Source: Rhodobacteraceae bacterium 63075 (GTDB lineage: Bacteria; Pseudomonadota; Alphaproteobacteria; Rhodobacterales; Rhodobacteraceae). Taken from it: DNA of 64,000 nucleotides. The notes beneath the pieces are model-generated. The model was not told the DNA's origin, made no database searches, and was given only the letters and a program-made list of their open reading frames with translations. A program made the translations under genes and the position numbers. The DNA lies in the NCBI GenBank assembly GCA_003417655.1, contig QVMW01000001.1, positions 434,001-498,000 of the forward strand, read 5' to 3'. Below are positions 56,629 to 64,000 of the stretch, piece by piece. Each line of letters starts with the position of its first letter. Position 1 is the stretch's first letter.

Positions 56629-59378
56629 GATGCCATCCAGTCCAACACCCTCATCGACGCAGCGATACGTGGGTTGAGTTTGTGCATCTCGGCGATCTGG
56701 CCAGCGCCGGGGGTGTAAATCTCATCGAACTCCAGTCCCTTCAGATAAAGCAAGTCCAACTCTGAGGTCGTGCCTCGCACCAGCAAGACAGAACGGTTGA
56801 AATCGCTGATCTCCCGTCTGGTCAAGATGTCAGCATTTGAAACCACTGCAGTCTGTGAGCACGCGCTGTTCCTGATCAGATCCCTGACTTGCTCAGGGAA
56901 TGTGCCGGGACCGATCTGCTGATGATCCAGCCATAAAGCAGGGGTGCTGCCAAGGATGGTTTTTTCAATCGCAATCGCTTCCAGGCTCTCCAACAGGCTT
57001 TGATCCGGCAAAACCAGCAATAACCGGTCATTCGCCAAGTCATTTGGCGGTGTAAACGCAACATCCCGACCTGATGGAACGAGAGCCTTGTTCAGGCTTG
57101 AAACCAGTGTTGCGAGGTTGGAGTCAGCCTCGGCAGCCGCCTGTGCTTTTGCTCCCAGGCTCTTGCGCATGTCTGGATCTGCAACCAAATCTCCCAGAAT
57201 TCGGCGCATGGCCGTCAAATCAAAGGCATCGACCATGAGCACCGACTCATGCGCCCCCAAAGCGGCCGTCTCAATCGAGTCCTGCATAAGGATGACCGGG
57301 ACACCTGAAGCCAAAGCCTGCATGGCATCATGAAGTTCACAGGTATCACGGCCCAGCTTCACATAGATGTCAGCTGCTCTCAGCGTCGATGTGATGTCTG
57401 CCTCATCGATGATGCGAAATCGATTGTCTTTCGGCGCCGAGGCGGCAAAATGGCGCGCATAGAATTTTGGTTGGTTGCCAAAATAGGTGCCAGGCCCGTT
57501 CCACAGGAAGATGGTTTTCGTTCCGATGTCGTCGCCCTCGAAGAACTGCGCGGCCAGCGCTCCGAAGAGGTCCGCGCCATGCGCGATTTCAGGACCGCCG
57601 CTGGATGCGATCAAAATGTCGTCCTCTGTCAGCCCAAGCGCTTCCCGGGCTTGGCGGCGCTGAGACTCCAGAACCCGATTGGGCGCGACATGCAGATTGA
57701 AACCCGTTGAAACATGAGGCCCGCCGGCTGGAAACTTCCGTTCAAGTTCGCCCCTCAGTTGCGGTGAGCTGCATAGAATCTGATCGGTATGTCCCGAAAT
57801 CAGACCAGCCTCTTCCTCACTTAATTGAGCCAGGCCGCGATCACCAAAGGCGATTTGACGCGCTCCCAGTCGCGCGAAAACCCGCGGCAATGCCAATCCG
57901 ACCGAACAATCGACAAATATGACTTCCGCGGGATTGCCGGTCAGAACCCTCCGGAGATTTTCGATTGAATCGCACAGCACACTCTCTTCGATGTCAGCTG
58001 TCGATTTCTGCCTCAAATGCCAAATGTGAGCCACCTTGGAAAACAAGTCCGACATCGGGCCGCTTTCGGCGCCGATCACGATCAATTCCAGGTCCGGATT
58101 GCCTAGCTGGCTTTTGCACAGTTCATACCAGGTGCGGTTTAACGCGGTATCCTGCATCGAGCTCAACGCGATCAGGATACGCTTGCGATGATTCCAGCGC
58201 TGCTCAAAATAGCCTGCGAGAGGGGTTTGGCTATCTACGCCAAATCGGCGGCATTGTGCTTCTATATACTGGATCGAGAGCAATCCGTTCGGCCGGGCAC
58301 CTTTCAGGTACCCTTCGCGGAAATAGTGCCGGCGCAACCGATCGGGCTCGTCTTCTGCAATTCCCACCTTTTTGCGGTAATACACCGGATCGAATTCCGG
58401 AATTACGTCCATTGGCAGCCGACCGGCTTCGTCGGCCATCAGTTGAGCGAAGTCTTTTGACGAAGGCTCAACAGTCCGAGAAAACAGCCGTGCTTTTTCA
58501 AGGTCGATCATCGGATGCGGCGCATAAGTCCGATGCCCGCCAGCAAGATAATGTTGCAAGGCATCCTCGCCGCAATCAGCCTGCCTGCGGTAAAACATGG
58601 TATCGAAGAATGGCGAGGGTGACAGGCCAAGTGCCTGCCCGGTGCTTACAAAATGCTCGAGCGGACGGGCAGGCGCACGCCGCTGCTTTTCGATTGCCTC
58701 TTCCCGGTAGAAGGCGGGGTCAAACAGCACGTGTGGCGAAAACGGGTTCTGGCTGACCAGGTAGTGATATGCCGACTTAACAATGCCCGCGTCCTCCGGG
58801 AATTGGCTCTTGTAGTACTCCACATCTATCAGCGGATGGGTGGAGAGATCGTCACCCCCAGTCCAGTATCGGCGAATGGCATCCTGAAGAGTTTCAATGC
58901 GATGCGTGGAATTCAAATCAATGTATGCGAGATCGACAAGCGGATGAGGTTGGTTCGGCTGGAATGCACCCGCAAAGAGATCGATCAGCAATTCAGAGGT
59001 CTTCGCCTTCCCGGTTTTCGCGCAGATGTAGTCAAAATCGACAAAAGGACTGAAGGGAGCAAGACCGTTTTGCATTTTCTTCAATGCATGGATGACCGCA
59101 TCAACCGGGGAGGCATCGCTCAGCCTTGCATGGCGAAGATAGTACACCTCGTCAAAGAGTGCATTGATACCCAACCCGTCTGGAGCGCCTAAGGTGAGAT
59201 AATGAACGATCGGATTGAGCGGGTCGCCCCGGCCATATCGCGCGCGCATCACGTCGTAGTGGTGCACATCAAAAATGCAGTTAGGCGCGGGCGGGCTGGC
59301 ATCGTCCACGGCAAGCAACGCGCTCATCACCTCCGCATCACTGGCGTCTGCCAGGGCAGTGATGCATATGAGACCCAC
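56625..59378 (-). CDS. large repeat-containing glycosyltransferase, 5' end possibly truncated
   Basis: A 917-residue protein. Residues about 35-390 contain roughly eight divergent units of 40-50 residues built on FD..YY.....P......HY...G (for example LFDEVYYLRHARL, LIDVEYYKSQFPE, LFDPAFYREEAIE, FFDTMFYRRQAD and EFDPVYYRKK). The rest is a GT-B-like glycosyltransferase domain (IASSGGPEIAHGADLFGAL, IYVKLGRDTCELHDAMQALASGVPVIL) and a C-terminal extension. The start is a GTG at 59378 without a clear ribosome site, and the frame stays open towards the IS remnant upstream, so part of the N-terminus or the promoter may have been lost. Confidence 0.8.
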   Translation of the reverse strand: MGLICITALADASDAEVMSALLAVDDASPPAPNCIFDVHHYDVMRARYGRGDPLNPIVHYLTLGAPDGLGINALFDEVYYLRHARLSDASPVDAVIHALKKMQNGLAPFSPFVDFDYICAKTGKAKTSELLIDLFAGAFQPNQPHPLVDLAYIDLNSTHRIETLQDAIRRYWTGGDDLSTHPLIDVEYYKSQFPEDAGIVKSAYHYLVSQNPFSPHVLFDPAFYREEAIEKQRRAPARPLEHFVSTGQALGLSPSPFFDTMFYRRQADCGEDALQHYLAGGHRTYAPHPMIDLEKARLFSRTVEPSSKDFAQLMADEAGRLPMDVIPEFDPVYYRKKVGIAEDEPDRLRRHYFREGYLKGARPNGLLSIQYIEAQCRRFGVDSQTPLAGYFEQRWNHRKRILIALSSMQDTALNRTWYELCKSQLGNPDLELIVIGAESGPMSDLFSKVAHIWHLRQKSTADIEESVLCDSIENLRRVLTGNPAEVIFVDCSVGLALPRVFARLGARQIAFGDRGLAQLSEEEAGLISGHTDQILCSSPQLRGELERKFPAGGPHVSTGFNLHVAPNRVLESQRRQAREALGLTEDDILIASSGGPEIAHGADLFGALAAQFFEGDDIGTKTIFLWNGPGTYFGNQPKFYARHFAASAPKDNRFRIIDEADITSTLRAADIYVKLGRDTCELHDAMQALASGVPVILMQDSIETAALGAHESVLMVDAFDLTAMRRILGDLVADPDMRKSLGAKAQAAAEADSNLATLVSSLNKALVPSGRDVAFTPPNDLANDRLLLVLPDQSLLESLEAIAIEKTILGSTPALWLDHQQIGPGTFPEQVRDLIRNSACSQTAVVSNADILTRREISDFNRSVLLVRGTTSELDLLYLKGLEFDEIYTPGAGQIAEMHKLNPRIAASMRVLDWMAS

Positions 59379-59524
59379 CAGGAGATGCTTCAGGAGGTTT
59401 TGGCGCCCGATATTGCGTTCTATCGGGCTGTGGCTGAGAAGCGGCAGCCTCCGGGTCAGCCGATCTGGAGGTGCTGTTAGGCGAATTCGAACCCGTCTCC
59501 GAATGGACAGTGATACTGCCCGTT

Positions 59525-59548
59525 ATGTCGCGCACAATGTCGCGCACA
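59525..59548 (+). repeat. 12-bp perfect tandem repeat
   Basis: ATGTCGCGCACA occurs twice in a row (59525-59536 and 59537-59548), between the glycosyltransferase start and the transposase remnant. It may mark the end of the mobile element or an older insertion site. Its function is unknown. Confidence 0.55.
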
Positions 59549-59587
59549 GACCGCGCCACTCGGCAACAGCGGCGGCGCAGTCCTGAC

Positions 59588-59980
59588 ATTCAGCCAGCGA
59601 CCTGTTTCTCGCCTGTGTGCTGCGCCGATCTCCCTCAGGGCCGCGCGGTAAGAGCGCAGCCGGTCCGTGACGATGACTTCTCGGCGACCATGCTCAGGTA
59701 TTGCTTTCTTTGAGAATCCCAATGCAGCCTTCTTGTCGCGTGTCTTGGTGGCGCAACTTCCCGGGACTTCGCCTTCGTGGTCGACAGCACGCCACAGATA
59801 GTGCCGTTCGTCACTGATCTTCACGAAGGTCTCATTCAAATGCCAGCGCCGACGGCCAGACTTCATCCCGGCCATGAGGCGTTTATCGATCTCTGCGGCG
59901 AACAGCGGACCGAAGCGGTGCCATCAAAGCCGAAAAGCTTCATGACTGACATCTATGCCGCGCCTGGGCAGCAGGTCCTT
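59588..59980 (-). pseudogene. IS6-family transposase remnant
   Basis: Reading leftwards from 59980: KDLLPRRGIDVSHEAFRL, TGA (59924-59926), then WHRFGPLFAAEIDKRL and WHLNETFVKI...HYLWRAVDHEGEV...REVIVTDRLRSYRAALREIGAAHR, fading after GRWLN. This follows the IS6/IS26-type transposase pattern. The TGA stands where these proteins have a Trp. The first catalytic Asp of WHLDET is Asn here. The part with the catalytic Glu, as well as the N-terminal DNA-binding region, is missing. The element is dead, and no terminal inverted repeats were found. Confidence 0.85.
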
Positions 59981-60464
59981 GGGGTTATGGGAAGGCAGAG
60001 GAAATGACCTCCCCCCAAGGCTCGGAAATCGCTCTTCGCCATTGCGAAACACATCACCGGAACGGATTGGTCGGGCCCGCGCTTCTTTGGCCTTCTCTGC
60101 CGTCAAGAGTTCGTCAACGGGTCTTCGCAGGGAGAGTTCGTTATTTGGGCTTCCAGGGTCCGGAAGGAACGATGATCAGGGCGGGGTGGCTTACCGGCCG
60201 CCTCGTTCCTTTTCCCTGCTCTCCCATTACTTATCCCTATGCCGGAGACCCTCTTTCTATACTCAGACGGTAGGGCACTCCCCCGGACCACCCTGAACCG
60301 GGGGCAGAAACTGGGGCATAACGTGGCAGTCGAGAATGCTTTCGCTGGCCTGGGCTCTTTGGCAGTTTGCCAACCGGGAGACTGGCTGGGGTGGCAGGAA
60401 TCCTTGCCATCGCTTAAAACGCTTCCGCTTTTCCCGAGCTCTGGCAGCACCGGGTCGGGTTAGA
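59981..60464. other. 484-bp region with no gene; includes a partial tRNA-Gln duplicate
   Basis: No gene is supported. Bases about 60314-60403 resemble 61864-61951, which is the flank and 3' end of tRNA-Gln, including an exact CTGGCTGGGGTGGCAGGA. Short readings across this interval share no family. It looks like island debris between the IS remnant and the trypsin-like gene. Confidence 0.5.
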
Positions 60465-61559
60465 TCAGTTGCCGCAAGTCAAACTGACCTTTTCATCATT
60501 CCACTTCCGGCTTCCGTCTTCTTTTCTGTCAAACGAGATCTCGAAGAATGGTTCACTTCTACCGTCTATTGAATAGTGGTGCGCGTCGCCGTCGCTGCCT
60601 CCCCAATCTATTGTCGAAGATTCGGCCCTGAAATATATCTTCCTCGCTTTCGTTCTGAAGCTGAAGTTGATCGTATCTCCGGGCTTGACGATTTTCGTGC
60701 TCTTCATCCTGAGCTCGCCGGAAAAATAGTCTTTGTAGACAGCATACATTCTGAGGTCTTCGGCGGTGTCGCACGCGTTCTTTGCCATGAGTTTTGAAGT
60801 TCCGGCCCAGTTGACATCATGAACACGAAATTCCGATTGCTCTTTTCCGGCAACCACGGCCTTGATCGAATTGATGAAACGCCCAAATTGAGTGATCATG
60901 AGCGTGTCATCGGTTCGATCGCTCCCGCTCACGACAGACGTCAGCACGTAATGATCACCGACTTTCTCCAGGGCCGGCGACCCTATGGCGAAATTCCAGA
61001 AGTCGCAGTTCGTGTTATAGACTGTGTGATCGGAACTGCCGGCAAAATCGGCAGCACACCGCCTTGCCTCCAACTTGTGTTCACTCTGGAACGAGACGAG
61101 GACAACATCTCCCTGCGCGCGATCGCGCAATTCTTGGTAGTTCCAGCGATCATCAAAGGCGAAAGGATCTACCACCTGTCCAATCCATTTTTCAAGTTCC
61201 AGACTGTGAGCTTCGAGAACCGCGAAATTGGCCCTAATGGCGCTGCGCGTGGCATCTATCTTCACGCTTCTGTCGAAGTCTTTAGGAATCCAGGCCTTGC
61301 TCACGACATAGCGTCTTGGATTGTCCGCGAACTCGCCAATATAACCGGGGATGAACTCGATGAGGTCGCTCTCAAAATCGGCGTTTCGAATACATGAAGC
61401 CGACGTAAGCACATATCTGCTTCCGATAACGGTGCCGTCGCAATAGTATGATGAACCGCCTTTCTCGATAATTTCTATTCGGCCAAAAGCCTTGTAGTCA
61501 CCGGCAGAGGCTTGAAGGCCAATTATTGAAAAAATCACCAAAAGAACGTTGAGTCTCAT
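60465..61559 (-). CDS. secreted trypsin-like protein lacking catalytic residues
   Basis: A 364-residue protein with a signal peptide (MRLNVLLVIFSIIGLQASA). Residues about 25-215 follow the chymotrypsin fold: DGTVIGSRYVLTSASC (41-56) matches the strand that normally ends in TAAHC, but the catalytic His is Ser55. The Asp region reads ANFAVLEA instead of DIALL. GSPAL (193-197) keeps a Ser-like position but not GDSGGP. The C-terminal part (about 245-364) has further Cys and may be a binding domain. AGGA precedes the ATG at 61559; the open frame also starts at 61577. It is likely a pseudoprotease. Confidence 0.75.
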   Translation of the reverse strand: MRLNVLLVIFSIIGLQASAGDYKAFGRIEIIEKGGSSYYCDGTVIGSRYVLTSASCIRNADFESDLIEFIPGYIGEFADNPRRYVVSKAWIPKDFDRSVKIDATRSAIRANFAVLEAHSLELEKWIGQVVDPFAFDDRWNYQELRDRAQGDVVLVSFQSEHKLEARRCAADFAGSSDHTVYNTNCDFWNFAIGSPALEKVGDHYVLTSVVSGSDRTDDTLMITQFGRFINSIKAVVAGKEQSEFRVHDVNWAGTSKLMAKNACDTAEDLRMYAVYKDYFSGELRMKSTKIVKPGDTINFSFRTKARKIYFRAESSTIDWGGSDGDAHHYSIDGRSEPFFEISFDRKEDGSRKWNDEKVSLTCGN

Positions 61560-61934
61560 AGGCATTCCTAAACGCATTTACGGAATATCTCTGGTAGTAA
61601 GGCTACGGCTTAAGGCGCGCGGAGGCAAGTGATCCGGCATTCCGCAAGTGGCCTGTCATTTGATGCTGAGGACGTCAAATGTGGCCTGCATATCATTCGT
61701 TTCGTGTCCCCATCGGCCAGGTTTTCGCGGAACCACGCCGTTTCATGCGGCTCAGGGCAACGGGCAGGGGAAACTCACTCGCTTCATGGCGTTTTTCAGC
61801 CTTCCGGACGGACCTGAGCCTGAGGCAGTCGGTGGTCCCTTAGCCTAGCGGCAGCGTGTGGTTGGGGCAAAATGTGGAGACCGAGAACACTCTCGCTGGC
61901 CTGAGGCCTTTGGCAGCTTGGTGTCTGAGAGGTC
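61560..61934. other. 375-bp gap between the trypsin-like gene and tRNA-Gln
   Basis: No gene is supported. It contains the island-side flank of tRNA-Gln, including CGAGA-ACAC-TCTCG (a small hairpin near 61882), which may be the tRNA's termination or processing region. The rest shows nothing recognisable. Confidence 0.5.
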
Positions 61935-62009
61935 TGGCTGGGGTGGCAGGATTCGAACCTGCGATACACTGTACCAAAAACAGTTGCCTTACCACTTGGC
62001 TACACCCCA
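61935..62009 (-). tRNA. tRNA-Gln (anticodon TTG)
   Basis: The minus strand reads TGGGGTG at the 5' end, pairing with CACCCCA before the discriminator G and an encoded CCA. The anticodon arm has stem ACTGT/ACAGT around the loop TTTTGGT, giving anticodon TTG, and the T-arm contains GGTTCGAATCC. The length is 75 nt with CCA. Its 3' end faces the accessory region, the orientation expected when a tRNA serves as an integration site. Confidence 0.95.
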
Positions 62010-62117
62010 ACGGTGAGGCGCTAATTACGCGCAAGCGGCGGTCCTTTCAAGAGGGGTCGTGTATTTTTTGCAAGGGCTCGCTGCGGGCCTGGCGCGGAGC
62101 CCCGCAAGGGGGCTGGC

Positions 62118-62630
62118 TCAGTCGCGAATCTCGTCTGCGCGCACGCCCCAGAGGGCGGTTTTCGGCGCCCATCCGGCATAACCGGCGGCATGCAGGCGGC
62201 ACCAGTCCGGAGCGCATTGTCCGAGCCGCGCGATCACGCCGGCCTCCAGCCGCGCGGTGATCTGTGTCTCCGGGTCGGGGCGCAGGTGCAGGGCCAGCAG
62301 GTCCTCCTCCACGATCACGTAGCGCACGCCGGAGAGCAGCGAGTAATGCACCCAGCCCCCTGCGCCCTCGCGGTCCCGCACGCGGCGCCAGTGGCCATAC
62401 TCCGCCGTGATCTCGACCGGCATGTTCTTGCGCTTGAAGATCCAGTCGATCTTGTGGCTCAGGGACGGCCCCCGGCGGACATTGCTTTCGGAGGTCTTGA
62501 GCGAGACGAAACGCGGAATCGGCAGGTTGGTCACCTCGCCGCGTTCCGCCCCGGCGGTGGCGCTGGCCGGTGGCAGCAGCAGCGCCGCGGCCAGAATCAT
62601 CATACCTGTGAAGATCACACGTCGGATCAT
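62118..62630 (-). CDS. SH3 domain-containing secreted protein
   Basis: A 170-residue protein with a signal sequence (MIRRVIFTGMMILAAALLLPPASATAG) and two bacterial SH3 domains. The first has SESNVRRGPSLSHKIDWIF and GHWRRVRDREGAGGWVHYSLL; the second runs to APKTALWGV and holds a Cys pair (CAPDWC). Such domains bind cell-wall peptides. The frame is open from 62690, but the hydrophobic signal begins at the ATG at 62630. It is divergent from the hydroxyacid dehydrogenase gene. Confidence 0.85.
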   Translation of the reverse strand: MIRRVIFTGMMILAAALLLPPASATAGAERGEVTNLPIPRFVSLKTSESNVRRGPSLSHKIDWIFKRKNMPVEITAEYGHWRRVRDREGAGGWVHYSLLSGVRYVIVEEDLLALHLRPDPETQITARLEAGVIARLGQCAPDWCRLHAAGYAGWAPKTALWGVRADEIRD

Positions 62631-62765
62631 CGCGTTTGCCTCGAATTGCCTCTGCCCCGCAAGCCGCCTCGCGGTGTGTTTTTTGCGCAAGGGTTCTTGT
62701 GCCTTGGCTTTCTATCGGTCAACTTGCCAGCAAGACGCGCCGAATAAAAGCAAAGGAATGCCGAT

Positions 62766-63752
62766 ATGTCATCTGGACGTCTGAGTGTTGTCGTCACGCG
62801 ACGTTTGCCCGCGCCGGTGGAAGAGCGGCTGGGCGAGCTTTTCGACGTGACCCTCAGGGAGGATGACAGCCAGATGAGCCGCGAGGAGCTGGCGGCGGCG
62901 ATGGCCGAGGCGGATGTGCTCGTGCCGACGCTGACCGACACGATCGACGCGGGGCTGCTGGCGCGGGCGGGCAAGCGGCTCAAGCTCATCGCCAATTACG
63001 GCGCGGGCTTCGATCATATCGACGTGGCGAGCGCCCTGCAGCGCGGCATTCTCGTCTCCAACACGCCGGGCGTTTCGGCCGATGACACCGCCGACATGAC
63101 CATGGCGCTGATGATGGCCGTCACGCGGCGCATCCCCGAGGGGCTCGACCTGATGCGCGCGGGCGGCTTCGCCGGGTTCTCGCCGACGGCGCTGCTGGGC
63201 ACGCGGCTCAGCGGCAAGCGCCTCGGCATCCTCGGATTGGGCCGGATCGGGCAGGGCGTGGCGCGGCGGGCGCAGGCCTTCGGCATGCAGATCCACTACC
63301 ACAACCGCCGCCGCCTGCGCGCCGAGACCGAGGAGAGCTTCGAGGCGACCTACTGGGAAAGTCTTGATCAGATGGTCGCGCGGATGGACGTGGTGAGCGT
63401 CTCCTGCCCGCATACCCCCTCGACCTTTCACCTGCTCAACGCGCGGCGGCTCAAGCTGATGAAAGAGGGCGCGGTGATCGTGAATACCTCGCGCGGCGAG
63501 GTGATCGACGAGAACGCGCTGGCCCGCCAGCTCAAGGCCGGGGCGCTCGGCGGGGCCGGGCTCGACGTGTTCGAACATGGCGGCGAATCGGCGCAGACCC
63601 TGCGCAGCCTGCCCAATGTCGTCCTGCTGCCGCACATGGCCAGCGCGACGGAAGAGGGCCGCATGGAGATGGGCGAGAAGGTCATCATCAATATCAAGAC
63701 ATTCGATGACGGGCACCGCCCGCCGGATCAGGTCGTGCCGTCGATGCTGTGA
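62766..63752 (+). CDS. D-isomer-specific 2-hydroxyacid dehydrogenase (glyoxylate/hydroxypyruvate reductase type)
   Basis: A 328-residue NAD(P)-dependent dehydrogenase. It has the nucleotide motif LGILGLGRIGQGVARRAQ, a catalytic Arg in NTSRGEVID, Glu in the following segment and His in LLPHMASATEEGR. This order is standard for glyoxylate or hydroxypyruvate reductases (GyaR-like). Substrate within the family is not certain. It stands alone between the SH3 gene and the truncated gene at the window end. Confidence 0.92.
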   Translation: MSSGRLSVVVTRRLPAPVEERLGELFDVTLREDDSQMSREELAAAMAEADVLVPTLTDTIDAGLLARAGKRLKLIANYGAGFDHIDVASALQRGILVSNTPGVSADDTADMTMALMMAVTRRIPEGLDLMRAGGFAGFSPTALLGTRLSGKRLGILGLGRIGQGVARRAQAFGMQIHYHNRRRLRAETEESFEATYWESLDQMVARMDVVSVSCPHTPSTFHLLNARRLKLMKEGAVIVNTSRGEVIDENALARQLKAGALGGAGLDVFEHGGESAQTLRSLPNVVLLPHMASATEEGRMEMGEKVIINIKTFDDGHRPPDQVVPSML

Positions 63753-63838
63753 GCGGGCGGCCGGGAGTTTTCAGGTAAATGGTGTTAGGGTAGGAAACCG
63801 GCCGGAATCGGCTGGCCGAAGGGAAGGAGATTGCGCAG

Positions 63839-64000
63839 ATGCCGGGCCGCTTTGTCGCTTTGAAGGCTGCAACCCTCGGGCTTTTCCTGTGTGCCGGGGC
63901 GGTTGCGCAGGAGGCCGCCGACAGTGTTGCGCCGGAGGACGCGACGCCGCTTGGCGCGCTGGCGCTGAGCGACGCGGTCGAGGCCGCGCAGCAGGCCAAG
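63839..64000 (+). CDS. secreted protein, 3' end cut by the window
   Basis: The first 54 codons of a gene that runs past the window. GGGAAGGAGA precedes the ATG at 63839. The N-terminus MPGRFVALKAATLGLFLCAGAVAQ is a signal peptide cleaved near AVA-Q, followed by an acidic, Ala-rich region (EAADSVAPEDATPLGALALSDAVEAAQQ, in part). There is too little to name a family. Confidence 0.75.
   Translation, partial: MPGRFVALKAATLGLFLCAGAVAQEAADSVAPEDATPLGALALSDAVEAAQQAK

Noticed and set aside
59525..59548. CRISPR-like repeat
   Set aside because: Only two units in direct tandem with no spacers; no cas genes in the window.
45977..59926. Stop-codon recoding (TGA as Trp or TAG as an amino acid)
   Set aside because: The interrupted genes use both TAG and TGA, while intact genes in the window use TGA as a normal stop; simple nonsense mutations in a decaying island explain the pattern.

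Overview
The window is a high-GC chromosomal segment that looks like a Roseobacter-type member of the Rhodobacteraceae (Alphaproteobacteria). Pointers are the ccoNOQP / ccoGHIS arrangement with FnrL-type TTGA-N6-TCAA boxes, a pcaQ-pobA-pcaC-pcaHG aromatic cluster, and short intergenic elements ending in a GGGATATTT...GGCAAGAAAAA box that sit between genes. No species can be named from the sequence alone.

Layout. 1-6723: the end of the cbb3 cytochrome oxidase operon (ccoO partial, ccoQ, ccoP) and its assembly operon ccoGHIS, separated by 610 bp that hold a terminator, a perfect 50-bp direct repeat that folds as a hairpin, and FNR-like boxes. 6767-8260: a penicillin-binding D-alanyl-D-alanine carboxypeptidase with a SPOR tail. 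8494-14572: a packed minus-strand operon for acyl-CoA type metabolism (CoA ligase, SDR, MaoC dehydratase, histidine phosphatase, phosphotransferase, thioesterase, NADP-dependent oxidoreductase). Just upstream and in the same direction is a 1066-residue reductive dehalogenase fused to its own flavin/2Fe-2S reductase (14676-17876). 17983-20877: fbp, fba and rpe (sugar phosphate metabolism). 20858-28612: two M20 amidohydrolases and a complete peptide-type ABC transporter with a fused double ATPase. 28713-33388: aldehyde dehydrogenase, SDR, MFS transporter and asd. 33444-40903: a ribbon-helix-helix-like protein, a DUF4139 protein, beta-carbonic anhydrase, a leucyl aminopeptidase, an NlpC/P60 hydrolase, an agmatinase-family ureohydrolase and a DUF1045 protein. 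40936-45681: the 4-hydroxybenzoate/protocatechuate cluster, ending in a beta-keto acid cleavage enzyme.

From about 45.7 to 62.0 kb the character changes. Base composition is visibly less GC-rich, genes are mostly uncharacterised or surface-polysaccharide related, and at least four reading frames are broken: a small secreted protein with an amber codon beside an intact paralogue, a membrane protein with an opal codon, a two-domain methyltransferase with a frameshift, and an IS6-like transposase remnant. This stretch also has a hybrid histidine kinase with a convergent LuxR-type regulator, two repeat-rich glycosyltransferases and a trypsin-like protein lacking catalytic residues. It ends at a tRNA-Gln gene whose 3' end is partly duplicated 1.5 kb away. 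I read it as an accessory, decaying island next to a tRNA gene. No integrase is visible in the window. Beyond the tRNA the chromosome resumes with an SH3 protein, a 2-hydroxyacid dehydrogenase and a cut-off secreted protein.

The items most worth following are the self-sufficient reductive dehalogenase and its adjoining CoA-ligase operon, the repeated hairpin with FNR boxes between the two cco operons, the phased GTGCAC triplet upstream of the peptide transporter, the mosaic intergenic element that seems to supply Shine-Dalgarno sequences, and the amber-interrupted paralogue pair.
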